Below are positions 1 to 11,499 of a stretch of DNA of 64,000 nt, one piece after another. A program made the position numbers and the translations under genes. Every line of letters begins with the position of its first letter. The first letter of the stretch is position 1. The DNA comes from Icerya purchasi (Eukaryota; Arthropoda; Insecta; Hemiptera; Monophlebidae): NCBI GenBank assembly GCA_039619475.1, contig CM077116.1, positions 298,076,464 to 298,140,463 on the forward strand, in the 5' to 3' direction. The notes under the pieces are model-generated. The model had not been told where the DNA came from and searched no databases. It was given only the letters and a program-made list of their open reading frames with translations.

Positions 1-700
1 TAGACACAGTTTCCTTAAAATGTGTTTCGTTTGATCTTTGCATGAACCGATGTTATTATTTACCGGTAGCGTATTCAAATTTTCCGTAGTACCTTTTATA
101 AATTTCCGAAATCGTGATAATACCGGTTTAAGCCAATCTGTCTGAATTTGACCAGATTCGTCTATTTCACTAGAGAATTTCTGTATTAAGCTTTCGCCAA
201 TTAATTTTAGTAATTCTGCGTGTACTTCACTCGGCTCAGGAGTTTTGCTGTTTTTCGCAGTATTTGCGACATGTAAAACTTCACTCGTTAATATAGCTAG
301 ACGAAATTTCTTTTTACCTACAGCAGGAATCTCTTCTTTGAAGAGCGATTGTATATACACGTCCTCAACGTTCTCGTTACCAGTGACCGGTGTCCTTTGT
401 TCACCGCGTAAAAATGTGTATAACTTCTTCTTCCGAAGACGCCGGTCCTTTTCTGTGTACACTGTCTAAAAAGATTGTCTTTCTGTTGTATCTGTCTTGT
501 TTTTGTGTATTTTTCATCTATCCACTTTTCCGTAGCTGGTCCTATACTTGTAATAAAATTATCATATTTCACCTAGTTTTGAAGTACTTTTTGCTCCCTT
601 GGGGAACACGTGGAATCGAGAACCTCATAGACATCAGACACCTGTTTATTACTTCTAGATATTATCATCATAATCATGTTTTATCGTGAAGAGTGAATTT
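1..700 (-). pseudogene. RTE-like LINE, linker and start of reverse transcriptase (runs off left edge)
   Basis: Minus-strand translation near 1-250 gives the lead-in of a non-LTR reverse transcriptase: a PEPSEVHAELLKLIGE segment, then SGQIQTDWLKPVLSRFRK. These correspond to the 'GPDEVP.EILK' and 'GKIPEDWL' segments of the better preserved element at 12.0-15.2 kb. Upstream, 250-570 reads as the endonuclease-RT linker, ending near NVEDVYIQSLFKEE. The frame changes at least once and the catalytic RT motifs would lie beyond the left edge. With the endonuclease piece at 1292-1807 on the same strand it looks like one element interrupted near 0.76-1.28 kb. The clade is inferred from similarity of segments; a neighbouring LINE clade is possible. 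Confidence 0.6.
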
Positions 701-759
701 CAAGAAATTTCCGAAAAATAAATGGAAAATCCGATGAGGCTACAACGTAAATTATATCG

Positions 760-1275
760 CCAGTGACAATACCCAGCCACGTTGGCATTGAGGGCAACGA
801 ACTGTCTGATCCATTAGCTCAATTTGTCGTATCTGACATTCGGACTGGTTAATTTCTATCCAAACTTTCTTCTAATCCTAATATTCTTTTTGCAGGAAGT
901 GTCGCTGTAGATGATGGCACGATATTTATCCCTTTTTATTCTCTAATCCTAAATCCTTTTATCTTAATATTCAAACTTAGCCTCCTTCTTATCCTTGGTC
1001 CTACGACTTCTCTTTATCTCTTCTATCTACAGCTTCGCCTTGACCATAGTCTGCTTCCTGCACCACCTTCTTTTCGTTTTTCTACGTCCTCTTTTCCTTT
1101 TGGTTCTTTCCATCCTGATGATTCTGATTTACATTGCGATACAAATCACATCTTCTTCGAATGTGCGTTTCTATAAGAAAACGCTCCTCCCACTTTTATA
1201 GACAACTCCTGAATTTTGGTTTGCTTACTCTATATTCTTCGTCTTCCGTCGTGTTGCTCGATTCCGAGCGTCGTG
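760..1275 (+). pseudogene. I-like LINE 3' relic (RNase H end plus cysteine/histidine tail)
   Basis: At about 768-830 the plus strand reads IPSHVGIEGNELSDPLAQ, the last conserved RNase H block (compare WVPSHSNIVGNDSADSL in the 46.5-50.3 kb element). At 1040-1170 a pyrimidine-rich stretch reads like the family's tail: a 'SLLP' segment, then a C-x-x-N-H-I-F-F-E-C-like end (CDTNHIFFECAF). Stops and frameshifts are frequent and no poly(A) survives at the right end. The relic sits between two minus-strand RTE-like pieces, so it probably inserted into that element, or the order arose by rearrangement. Confidence 0.6.
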
Positions 1276-1291
1276 AATCATTCATGTTACA

Positions 1292-1807
1292 CTAAACAAC
1301 TGTGTTGGCTATTTCTCCGACTTTTGCGTTAAAGTCGCCCATTATGACCAGAAGTTCTCTCGTTGGAAACTCTTGTATTGTATTATTTAGTGTATCATAA
1401 AAGTCGGTAATTAGCTCTTTCGGTGCGTTCGTGGTCGGTGCATATGCAATCACAAAGTTTGTTTTTACTGGATGGGTGTTTACAGTTATTGTGGCTACTC
1501 TGTCAGTTACTGGCCGGTATCCCACGACTTTAGGAACTATATTTTTACGGATTATAAAGCCCACTCCATTTATGCGGAGGTCTCCTCCTGAGTAGCAGAT
1601 GAAGTTGCCCGAGCTGCTCGTAAAGTGGCCAGTTCCTTTCCAGTGCTGCTCCGTTAGGCCAACGATTGCACAATTCTTCGTCTCTTCTTCCACAATGGCC
1701 AATTTCCCGGGTCTCAGTAGTCCCCGAACATTCCATGTGGCTGGTTTAAGCATTTTCCGAATGTTGATACCAGGTGCATATTTCCCATAGGGAGCCTGGG
1801 ATTCCAC
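1292..1807 (-). pseudogene. RTE-like LINE apurinic-type endonuclease domain
   Basis: A 171-codon open stretch on the minus strand carries the N-terminal endonuclease of a non-LTR retrotransposon. Visible blocks in order: ATWNVRGLLRPGKL (N of the active site), VGLTEQHWKGTGHF (catalytic E position), a GVGFIIRKN strand, VIAYAPTTNAP, and IMGDFNAKVGE (D and N). The domain would nick target DNA to prime reverse transcription. It ends just after the GDFN block, where the I-like relic begins, so the rest is separated or lost. Met at 1807 begins the open stretch; the true start cannot be fixed. It is related to, but clearly diverged from, the 12.0-15.2 kb element. Confidence 0.8.
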
Positions 1808-2230
1808 TCCTCTATGGCCGGTCGTCTATTTCACACATACAGGTCCGGACCCGCAGCGCTGATTACTAGTCGGATCGTTCGGCATCGATACAGTGGTACT
1901 TTTTGTAATCATGGTGATTTCTTTTAGGGCAAGGGAAAACGCGATGGGGCCCCTCTTCTTTCCGCGTTGACAGTAACTCTGCTAGCTCGGGCTTGTGAAG
2001 CTGCCGTACTCTGACTGCTGAGTCTTCCGTCGCCGTCATGAGATAGATGACCTGTCATGTCTCTATCTAGTCTAAGAGGCCTTTCCAAGTATTTGTCCTG
2101 TCTAAACGCCCCATACACTTTTTAGTCAGCCGACCTGACTCCCGCTGGGATTAGTACCACAACCTGCCATCAGGTTACTCGGCATAACGGGACTACCACG
2201 TGAAGGCGAGTGTGGGGTAGCAATGAAGAG
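1808..2230 (-). other. Probable 5' untranslated region of the RTE-like LINE
   Basis: This stretch lies directly upstream of the endonuclease frame and is GC-richer than the flanks. Its far end (2150-2225: AACCTGCCATCAGG, GGCATAACGGGACTACC) resembles the far 5' end of the 12-15.7 kb element (15555-15660: GCGGGACTAGCACCATATGACGG, AACCTGTGCCCCGCAGGGCAGCATAACCGAG). It therefore probably belongs to the element's leader. No open frame of interest. Confidence 0.45.
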
Positions 2231-2627
2231 GCTAAACTGGTGATCATGTATTCGCGTCACACTCTATGGGGGAAGCCCCCTTTAGTGCTTCGTTTATTCT
2301 TTCACTTTCTCTTCGGCGATCATTCCTATTATAGAGTCTTTCATTTCTTCTATCTCTAGTAGTTTTCAGTTCTAATTTGTTTCTCCCTCTCTCTGAATAA
2401 TATAATCTGATGCTGGGTGATGCTCTCGGCTGGCAATTCTCCCTTCCTAAAAAGTAGAGAAAAAAAAAGTAGAAAAAAATAACACCATTCACGAAGAAAT
2501 TACTATTAAACCCGGTTAAAACGCGGGTATCTTTTAAGCCGCCGTTTGTAAATTAGAATGCTTTTTGTAGCCTCTTGTTTTTCCCGCTTTTTTTATTATT
2601 ATGTCGCTGGAAAAATTTGGGTTAAAT

Positions 2628-2661
<34 letters not shown>

Positions 2662-4489
2662 GGTAAGATACTTTTAGAATGGATCGCTCTTTTAGACGCG
2701 GGTTCGTTTGAGAGCTAGCGAGCGGAGAATTTCTATTTAAATTCTTTCATAAATTACCCGCTACCTTTTTAATCTTCACCGTTCATTTTCGTTATTAATT
2801 TCTACATCAACGTAAAACGTATTTTTATCAGTATCGGTAACTGGCTATTGATTTTATATGCAATTTATATATATGTATCCACACACATTTTATCTATAAA
2901 TAGAGTTCGGCGCATCATATCCAGAATACGTATTTTTCCTAATCTGGTGAAATTACTCGCATTTCCCTTAAATATCTGTAATCTATTACTGTAAATATCG
3001 TAATAAATATGTTAAAAACGAAGATTTTAGATGGCGTCGAAAGTTATCCCCAGACAGTTATACAAACAGTTCATGTAATTGCAAAGAATCAGCACGAAAG
3101 CAAGCGAACAACAGTTCTATTTTCCTTTTTTTTTTTTTTTCAAAATATTTTATTTGGCAATTTGACTTTTTCAATGGAACGCGATTTTCAAAAGGGTACT
3201 TTTTATTATGGCAAATCGAAACTTTGTATTGAACAACATATAATGTGATCGTTTTCGTAAGATAAAAGTTTCGACATTTCAAAGAACTGTAAAAGCTGCT
3301 CGTTATTTTTTTCAAAAAGGCACATGATACATCTAACTTACGTACAGAAAAAAATTAAGTCGACCAATTAATTTGTTATTTTGCCTACGAGCACTTCTTG
3401 AGAGGCGCTTCATCTGGAGTAAAAATATTTTCTTTCTTCTGCACTAGCGTGTCTCGATTTTGCTTTTTCTTACTTTTATTTCGGCTTTGATGAAAACCAT
3501 TCAGGCCATTATTGAACGAAATTAAAAGGCGCGGCGAACGAACACGACAAAAAACAAATGATAATTCGTAAAATTTACAATTCGTAAAATTTATAATTTG
3601 TAAAAATAAAAAATGATAGTTGACCATTCCGTATTGTCACTCATTCGGAATTAAATGGTTACTAAACGTGTCAGCGTTTTCTATTTTTGTGAATTGTGAA
3701 TTTTGCGAATTTGTTACATTTGGCGGTTTTTGTCGTGTTTATTGTCAAAAAACGGACTATTTTTTACGTTAATTATTTTTATAATTACAGCAAATAATAC
3801 TTTTTACGTGAAACGGGGGTGATATTTTAAATGTATTTGTAACGTGGTCTTTATTTGAAAAAATTACTCTGATATATTTTCTGCCTTGTTTTGAATATTA
3901 CATATATGCATGATAAGTGCGCGAGGAGTAAAAATTAATTGTATTCTTTTTCTCATTTACATAAACTCGTTACACGAGCATATTAAAAATGCAAGGGGGT
4001 ATATGTTCTTTTTTTATGATATATTGCGTTTTTAATGGAGCAAAAAAATTTAGAGATGGCGGAAAAATTATTACAAAAGCATATAGATAATTTTAATAAA
4101 TAAGCACATCATAATAGGAGGTTATGAATAAATATAAATAAATCTAAATTATTGCACATTCGGAACAGTACTAAACATATGACACACGATAATTGCCCTC
4201 CATAATAATGATCGTATACATGAACTTCATATAAATAATGATACTCATTTTTAGTTGTTGTCCACCGCTTGAGAACGTAGAAAATTTGAAATATCCATGG
4301 GTATATATATATATATCGATAAATCCTTGAACTGAAAAAAACACATTCAAAGTTTAAACTCGAAAATAAGACAGACAATTTCAGCTTTATATAAAATAAA
4401 GCAGGTACTAGCATATCGCATATTGCGTATATACTTCAGTAATAATGTCTAGAATATTATATGGAATTTAAATATATTATGCGAGGCTA
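2231..4489. other. Intergenic, no gene seen
   Basis: AT-rich DNA with short homopolymers, an ATT microsatellite at 2629-2660 and TA runs near 4300. Short open frames at 3009-3315 and 4109-4414 have no recognisable motifs and low-complexity composition. A repeated AATTCGTAAAATTTA-type word occurs at 3565-3605. Confidence 0.6.
2629..2660. repeat. (TTA/ATT)n microsatellite
   Basis: About ten uninterrupted ATT units. It is the same repeat class that flanks the Dong/R4-like LINE at 42.1-43.1 kb, but no element is attached here. Confidence 0.9.
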
Positions 4490-5280
4490 AGAAAACAGAA
4501 ATAAATAAAATAGGTAAAATACAGAAGAGGTGTTTGAAACTTATACTCTCCCACTGGAACCAAAACGACTCTGGGACAACATAGTGGAAGGAAAACGATG
4601 AAATGTCCCTCCTAAGATATGTACTATTTCTATTATAGATTACTAGAATTTAATGTTAATAATCTAAAATTACCATCCAGGAAAAAAATTCGGTTATCAA
4701 GAAACCAAAGTAATACATATTACATCTATCCCCGCGGTGTAAATCTACGAATTGATAATCAATGTTATCTCAGTTTTAATTCATTTAAATAAGTACACAA
4801 TCCTTAATGATATAATACTAGAGGAAATAAAAATTGGTGTTTGGAAAAAGGAGGTGCAAAAATTGCTGAAGGAATGGTGCAAAGATTGAAGGTCAAGTTT
4901 CGTCCTATATTTCGCTACTCTTTAATGGTCCTTGTTTATTTACGGATTTTGGTTTTCGACTTTGTCGTGTCCTTCCTGGATTTTAAGTTCACACAGAAGA
5001 TCATGTTTTTCGATTTTGAAATATTAAGCTGTCTGCGTTTACCGGTGTACAGATGCGTATTACGCGCATGTATTGGCATGCGTTTATATACTCTTACTTA
5101 AACATAATAATACTGGGTTTATTAATATTGGATTTATGAAATAAGTTGAGATAGTTGTAATTTTTTGTATTTCGTTTCTTTCTTAATAAACGTTAATAAG
5201 AGTGTTGGGTACTCGTACAATATTTGCCCTGTGAGATCCGCAACTTATTTTTAAAATATAATTAAACAAAAAAAAAAAAT
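4490..5280 (+). pseudogene. Possible CR1-like LINE 3' tail with poly(A)
   Basis: Plus-strand reading at 4520-4560 gives KIQKRCLKLIL, typical of the segment after the RT domain in CR1/Jockey-type LINEs. It is followed by a diverged stretch and, at about 4800-4870, IKIGVWKKEVQKLLKEW, resembling the 'FK.K.K..L' ending seen in many such ORFs. Trailing AT-rich sequence contains TTGCCCTGTGAGATCCGC and ends in an A-run at 5267-5279, consistent with a retroposed 3' end. No catalytic motif is present, so the assignment rests on weak tail motifs. Confidence 0.4.
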
Positions 5281-5649
5281 GTTATCGTATAAAGTTTTTA
5301 ATGCGTGACTGCCTTAAATTTTATAAACGTAACAAAAATATGATCAACGGCTATGATTTTAGACAATATTGATATCAACATCAAACTGAAAAATTTTTTT
5401 GCAAAAAGAAGACGCACATCGCGGATCAGATAAAAAATCATTTTCACCAAATGTCCTATAAAGTGTCACATCAAACAGCACGGATTAAAAATAGCAGTGA
5501 TGATAATGAACCCGCTAATAAAATTTAACCTACGTCTCACATGCGACGAACTCTTCTTGTTCGTCCTAAAAGTGCAGACGATGTTTACGTAGATACTAGC
5601 AGAAAACTAAATTCAGCACCTTTACAAAAATCATCAAACTCTTCAACAT

Positions 5650-7392
5650 TATAATATATAAGACTCTAAAAACAGTTGAAAAGACGCTCATCTAATCTCG
5701 CTTTTAAAACTCGAAAAAGACAGGCGGTCTCTTAGTTATCGACCTATCTCGCTGACTAATACGTTATGTAAAGTTCTGGAAAGACAAATTTATACTAGAC
5801 CCTAAAACGGGCACTAGTATCAAAAATAAAAAATACGGTTTCCACTCTCGTAGGATCATCATCGATCGTTTGGTCCAACTACAACGGTAAATATGTGACG
5901 GATTCGTAACAAACCAGTTCGCAGCGCTTATAAGCTTCGACCTTGGAAAAGCCTTCGATCGCATACGGCGCAATAATCAAAACGCTCGCAGATTGGAACG
6001 TAAAAGGAAACATGCTCGAATTTATAAAAGACTTTCTATCAAATGGAACATTTCACGTTCGCACTCAAGACATCCTACGCTCCACAAGGATTCAAGAGAA
6101 TAGTATGCTAGAGGGAGCTCCGTAATCGGCTCGACTTTGTTTACAATTGGTATTTCAGATGTAGCCAAAATCGTCGAACCTCCGATCAAAATTATTCGCC
6201 GACTACCTAGTCATTTATATGACTCTAATTACGTTACTTTACTCTAAGTGTAATACGGTAAACGTTATTTTAACCGTTCTTCATCGTCACTGTAAAAATT
6301 GCTAATCTGCGATTTTCTTATCGATTTTTTTAAGCTGTAAATAATTTGACGTAGAGGCATTTTACCTAGATATGTACTACACTATATTGTGTACTCTATG
6401 TTATACTAAATGTGCATATTCAATTAAACTTTTTTTTTCATTTTTTCCCGAATTATTTAAAATCAGGTACATTACTGTATATGTAAAACTGTGTACGTTT
6501 GTAATGGAATTTCTGCTATCCGTCTATTCAATTATCCGTCATAGATTTGCCCAATCCCGAGCATGACCGATAAAAGAACTTCTACTGTACGTTACACAAT
6601 CAATGACGAACAAACTGCTGCGGTTCCACCTCACCAAATGGACTTTCATTCTCAGCGAATAAAACGAAAGCGATTACGTTCAGTAATAAGCGAAAAAGCC
6701 GCCTAAACTGCGACATTCAACTGAACAATACACCCCCGTGTCGCCCGTAGCTTCGAAAACGTAAACATTTTAGGATTTGGATCGCAAAATATATATCGTT
6801 TAAAAAACATGTTGAAAACCTAGAAACAAACTGCAAAAAATACTTAAATGTATTAAAAAATGACGAGCGCTCCTACCGAGCGGAGAGGAGATATTAAATC
6901 TCCGAAAAACTTCCACTTTGCACTGACACTGTCAAAGTTAGACTACGGATACGTAGTATGTCATAGCGCAATAGATAACCTTTTCGGAAAACTTAAACAA
7001 CGTCCGAAATTCCGCTCTACGACATTTATTTCAGCCGCTTTATTATGAAAGTTCGATTTCACATCGAGATAAACGTTAAGAACTCTCTTATACCCTTAAA
7101 ATACGATGTAAAACTAATCTAAAATTCGACAAATCCTACGTACAAAAGAATCATCTCGCTAAATTTTACACTTATCTGTATGAGAAAAATCGCGAAGAAA
7201 TACCGAGAAATCATTAAGGAATACGAGGCAAAAATATAATAGAAAACCTAAACTACAATCCATTAGACATCTTAAACCATACGATAGAGAACTACCTTCA
7301 TTGCACATAAGCTCTCGAAAGACTATTATGAGCACAAAAAAAGTAATACAACTTCGATGAAGGAATTAAAAAAAAAAAAAAATAAAAAAAAT
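5650..7392 (+). pseudogene. I-like LINE relic A, degenerate reverse transcriptase
   Basis: A decayed copy of the family seen better at 28.6-30.2 kb. Motifs in order: SYRPISLTNTLCKVLERQI near 5734-5800, FDLGKAFDRI (RT motif A) near 5937-5966, then GNMLEFIKDFLSNGTF, matching GNMLEYIKNFLSNRTF of the other copy. The 'SPTLF.IGISD' segment follows near 6140, and LTLSKLDYG near 6925-6960. The copy ends with an A-rich run at 7367-7390. Many stops and indels; the FADD region is not intact. The region 5460-5650 upstream may belong to the same element but shows no clear motif. Confidence 0.7.
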
Positions 7393-8812
7393 GACCCACT
7401 CAACTCGGTCAAAAGACTTTTGCAGTTGAACAAATTTTACTGCATCGAAAACCCCAATAACAGACCAGGAGGAAACAAGCTGCATGCAGGAAGTAGACTA
7501 TGATCAAGGCAAAGCCTGTACAGTTAGAACAGATAAGAAAGCATGAAAAATGAGGGAAATGAACAAATCATTGGTACAAGTTATGCGTGTAAACAAGCAT
7601 AAAAAAGAAACAAGAAACATACGTGAAAAACATATGACTTCCTTTTTGTTTTGAAGTCGGAAATTAAAATACATTCGAAGCAGGACCACATTATACTAAA
7701 CTAAGATCTTGCGCGAAGAAGGTAATCTTTTAAATTGCTAACGTACTCCCGGGGAGTTATTTGGATCAAAAATATTACGTCCATCCGGTGGTAGGGAATA
7801 ATTAAAATCTTTTTAAAAATATTTATACCGACGCTTAACAATCGCACTTGTTAGCCGTACCACAAAAATTCATAAAAATATTACCTTTTCGTAACTACTC
7901 GATGAAATAGCATATCTAGAGTTCGGAGGTATTTTCTAAGCTGTAAGAATGTTCAAAAATGTATTTGAAAAATAACATTTTTGGGAGAAAGAAATGCAAC
8001 TTGTATTAATGCACGGAAACGGTGTATTTTCCTTTTTCTTAAATTCAGATATTTCACTATTTTTGAAGTTTTCCCGAAATAAATAAATTTTATAGGTTAT
8101 AAATAAGGGAGGGGTGGGTGGGGGATCCGGAAATTTATTAAAAGCGTTTTAATGGGTTGTTATTCGTAATTTAGCGCGAATAAAACCGCAAAGGTCCGCG
8201 ATTTTACTACCAGTAATTTTATTTCTTTTATCGCTGGTAATTTCTTCAAAATTCGCTTTGGTACTTCATCGCGTAACAAGAGGTACCGAAGAATTCGCCA
8301 CTGCTGCATATATGGCGCGGTTAGCTAATTTTACCCAGTAGGAAAACATTCAAAAATCTCATCTAGATCGAATATAAATTGCACATATTCAAAATTACTT
8401 CAAAAATTGCAAAGTTAACGGTAAATTCTAATTCATGTTCACATACATTCTGACGTAAAATAAATAAATAGCTCGAATAATGATTTACATAATCGCATTC
8501 CAGCGCGGTAATAGCTTGAAATTATTATTTGCTAATGCCCTAAAACGTACAAATAAAACCGCCCGCTATAAAATACGATTAGCATCAGTTTCAAGTCTAG
8601 TCTTGCGTAATTCGCGTCGCATATTACAATTGCCATGAAGCTCATATCTGTACAAGGAGTATGTACGAATTGAGAGGCAATCAAATGCTCGAAATCGAGC
8701 AATACTACTGAGCAGAACTGACTCTATATAACGCCTGAAAACAATATGCTTTTTTTTTCCCCCTTTAAATCTTTACAATTATTATCTTCTCCGAAACCCA
8801 GCTTATGCGCAG
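7393..8812. other. Intergenic, no gene seen
   Basis: AT-rich sequence without recognisable coding motifs on either strand. A short open frame at 7504-7689 (minus) is hydrophobic and unmatched. There is a G-rich patch at 8108-8126 (GGGAGGGGTGGGTGGGGG). Confidence 0.6.
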
Positions 8813-8881
8813 TCTACAGGTAGTTAATCTACAGGTAGTTAATCTACAGGTAGTTAATCTACAGATAGCTAATCTACAGAT
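8813..8881. repeat. 15-bp tandem repeat, about 4.5 copies
   Basis: The unit CTACAGGTAGTTAAT is repeated exactly three times and then with substitutions (CTACAGATAGCTAAT). It lies precisely where the minus-strand endonuclease relic at 8885-9425 breaks off. Confidence 0.9.
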
Positions 8882-8884
8882 GCT

Positions 8885-9425
8885 GCGATAAGCAAATCAA
8901 ATTAAATTCCACCCTCTTATATTTCTCTTTCCGTAATTATATTTACCCATTACCCGCGCTTCCTCTAACCTCCTCGGACTGTTAAAATCTCCCATAATCA
9001 TAAAGTAATCATTTGGATTTTGTTTATGTTCCCTTAAAGTTTCAGAGAGGCTATCGTAAAATTCATTTGTATTATTATTAATTTCCTATTGCCTTTTAAT
9101 TTAATTTTAACTATTGCTATTCTATCAGTAATACCTTTAAACTCTAAAATTTTATTCGAAAAATCTTTATGTATTAAAAAACCTACTCCCCGTTGGGCGT
9201 ATCTGAATGTAGCAGCATATTTTTGAATTTAATTCTATAATCTGTTTCCCGACCCTTCTGATTTCCGCTAAACCTGGAATTGTAATTTCTTTTTTATTAA
9301 ACGCATGTTCTAGTTCCAGTAGACTCTCTACAGACTTCAAGGTTCTAACATTTAAAGTAACGATTTTTAATATTTTATCCTTATTATTTACAGCCTTGTG
9401 TTCTAAATCTTCTTTATAGTGCCAT
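8885..9425 (-). pseudogene. RTE-like LINE endonuclease relic
   Basis: Minus-strand translation starts KILKIVTLNVRTLKSVESL (endonuclease N block) and continues with ITIPGLAEIRRVGKQI (E block). After a frameshifted middle it gives FYDSLSETLREHKQNPNDYF, IMGDFN and VMGKYNYGKRNIRGW, in the order seen in RTE-type endonucleases. Several stops interrupt the middle. The relic ends at the 15-bp tandem repeat, so the RT domain is missing. It is not the same subfamily as the 12.0-15.2 kb element. Confidence 0.7.
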
Positions 9426-9640
9426 ACTCAGCTTCTGAGCGTCGGCGCAGTACCTATTCGTACATCTCAGCTGTACAGATGTAGGTAGTGTACTAGGCAA
9501 TTGTTATATGCAACGTAGGTGTACACACGCAAGACTACATTCGGAACTGATAGAAATCGTTTGATTTATTGATATACAAATGCAGTCCCCCGTGTGTGTC
9601 TGCTGTGTACGAGTACTGACCTAGCGCGCATATGATGTTG

Positions 9641-9670
9641 TACGTAGTGGTTCGCCATTGCCTTCCACGT
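9641..9670 (-). promoter_or_regulatory. Conserved RTE leader block
   Basis: The minus strand reads CGTGGAAGGCAATGGCGAAC then CACTACGTA. The counterpart at 15182-15215 reads CTGCAGAAGGCAACGGGAAAC then CACTGCAGTA. Both lie 5' of an RTE-like endonuclease on the same strand. Function is unknown; leader or promoter use is inferred only from position. Confidence 0.45.
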
Positions 9671-9689
9671 GATTATTAGCGATTATTTA

Positions 9690-9775
9690 TTTAATTCTTG
9701 TAATAAGTTCGGTCGTCGCCTGGGATCGAACCCGTGACCTCCGTAATGGAAGTCAAGCGCTTTAGCAACTATAGT
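9690..9775 (-). other. tRNA-like segment (SINE-like or LINE internal promoter)
   Basis: On the minus strand, GCTAAAGCGCTTGACTTCC is followed by ATTACGGAGGTCACGGG and TTCGATCCC. GACTTCC/GGAGGTC can form an anticodon-like stem, and GGGTTCGATCCC is a good pol III B-box with a T-arm stem. There is no full acceptor stem and the D arm is poor, so it is not a functional tRNA gene. It most likely represents a SINE head or a tRNA-related piece of an RTE leader. Confidence 0.5.
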
Positions 9776-10011
9776 TATAATTAGACGTTTCACTGGAGTC
9801 GACCCAAGGGTACATATCATAATTACCCGTCTTGACGTTTCTGTTTTACGTTTGCAAGTGTAAGCACTATTAAATTCCTTACGATTAACATCAATCTTTT
9901 TATTATTGTTAATAGTAATCTTTATTTTCCTACCCTTATTACTATTACCGCTATTTTTTAACTTTTCAACATTATACATACCATTGCTTTTATTAATAAT
10001 ATTAGTAGTAC

Positions 10012-10960
10012 CAGTCACAGGTTTCTCGAGCAGTGTGGAGGCGAGCATTGTCATAGAGTAACTTGCTGCCTTGGGCCAATCTTGCACGTCTTTTGTTTTA
10101 GATTTCACGACAAAGGTTGGTTAATGTCTGACAATACCTTTTTCCATTGACAGTGGTTCCGGGTTCCATGAATTCAATCAAAATAACGTCTACGGAATCC
10201 CAAAAGACCGTCGCCGTAAGGTTCTTCCGAGTCGGTGTTTATTTTGTCTTCACAACACCGAGCGAATTGGTGTGTTTCCATTGCATTACCGTGAAATACT
10301 AGGCTGTATCACCTGTGACGATTTTATCGAGAAATTCGTTGCTTTCTCCATGAAAATGTTGCAAAATTTCGAGAGAACTGCCCATTCATTGTGCTTTATG
10401 CTTCTCCGCGAGCAGTTTTGGAACCCATCTTGCACACAGTTTTTTAAAATCTAATCTTTCAAGCACGATCAAATGCATGGTACCTCGTAGCGCACTCGGA
10501 AACTGGTCAAGAAGATCGGAAATGGTTTGGCGGCGATTGGATAGCAGAATTTCTTCAATATTTCGCAGCAGTTCATCTGAGATTATGGTTGGTTTACCGC
10601 TCTGTTTCTCTTCCTCTACATATTCGTTCTACCTTCTCGGAATTCACGGTACCATTTACGAACATGTTAAACACTCATTGCAGGACCATAAATTTGTCGA
10701 TAAATTTCAATTGGTGCAATTTTTTTATAGCTTAAAAAGCGAATAACTGAGCGCACCTCGTTATGAGCGACAACGTTCACAATTTCACTCACGATTAATT
10801 CAAGTAACTCGAAAAAAAACAAAAACATACAGTATTACGGCTTAGACTAGTTTAAACTCAAATGTTGTAGCTATACAATGAGATCACACCCACTCCCGTA
10901 AGTTTATTCTAACCGGTTTTACATGGGTGGAAACCTCATTTTTTAAATGGGCCTCGTATA
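10012..10960 (-). pseudogene. mariner transposase pseudogene
   Basis: Minus-strand pieces in order: EVRSVIRFLSYKKIAPIEIY and VRKWYREFREGRTN (helix-turn-helix region, about 10650-10770), ISDELLRNIEEILLSNRRQT, RLDFKKLCARWVPKLLAEKH, IVTGDTA (first catalytic D; family TGDE), ATVFWDSVDVILIEFM, and LLYDNARLHTA (second D). This order is diagnostic of the mariner family of cut-and-paste DNA transposases. At least three stops or frameshifts are present. The third catalytic D and 3' terminal repeat are absent because the sequence switches at about 10012. The 10770-10960 part is the leader towards the 5' inverted repeat, which was not delimited. Confidence 0.85.
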
Positions 10961-11495
10961 AGCATGCAAAAACCAGGTGCCTAGCCGGGTGTTTCCGTTC
11001 ATTGGTAAAGTAGCTATTTCGATGGCTAAAAAACATTAAAATTACTCCAGATCCTGTTCTCCTTTCGTCCCATCATCAATATAATTTTTAATTATCTACG
11101 ATTTTGACGAAATTGTTGATATGGCCTTATGTGACAAAGTATGTTTTGTGTTCTTCAGAGTAATTTCTGCGGATTAACTATTCTAGAGATCTAATTGTGA
11201 AACATGTTGAAAAACTATACATACTTTTACTAACAGATCTAATAGAAACCGAAAAACTTTTCGTGATCCATAATGTATTGAAACAGAGAAACTGAAGTCG
11301 CTAGCGGGAGCAATATGCAGTCTAACTTTTGACTACAGAAAATGCATGTTTAATACCGAACGTTTTGGATGAAAGTGAGAGACTCTAAATACACAGTGAT
11401 ACAGTTCAAGCGCGTTGTCAGTTCTCGATATTAGCCATTAATGAAACGAAAATAAAGAGAAAAACTTCTACGTATAACAGATAAAAAATAAAACT
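10961..11495. other. Intergenic, no gene seen
   Basis: AT-rich sequence with no convincing motif on either strand. Confidence 0.55.
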
Positions 11496-11499
11496 CGCA

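Larger units (their letters stand above)
9426..10012 (-). other. 5' leader of the RTE-like relic, with tRNA-like segment
   Basis: Between the endonuclease relic and the mariner relic lies a minus-strand leader. A frame open from 10108 down to 9683 crosses it and begins inside the mariner relic in a shifted frame; it shows no known domain and is lysine/asparagine rich. The leader contains a tRNA-like segment (9690-9775) and the GGAAGGCAATGGCGAACCACT block (9645-9668) shared with the 12-15.7 kb element. The sharp change at about 10012 marks a junction with mariner sequence. Confidence 0.45.

Noticed and set aside
9690..9775. Functional tRNA gene
   Set aside because: Good B-box and anticodon-like stem, but no acceptor stem and a poor D arm; better explained as a tRNA-derived repeat.
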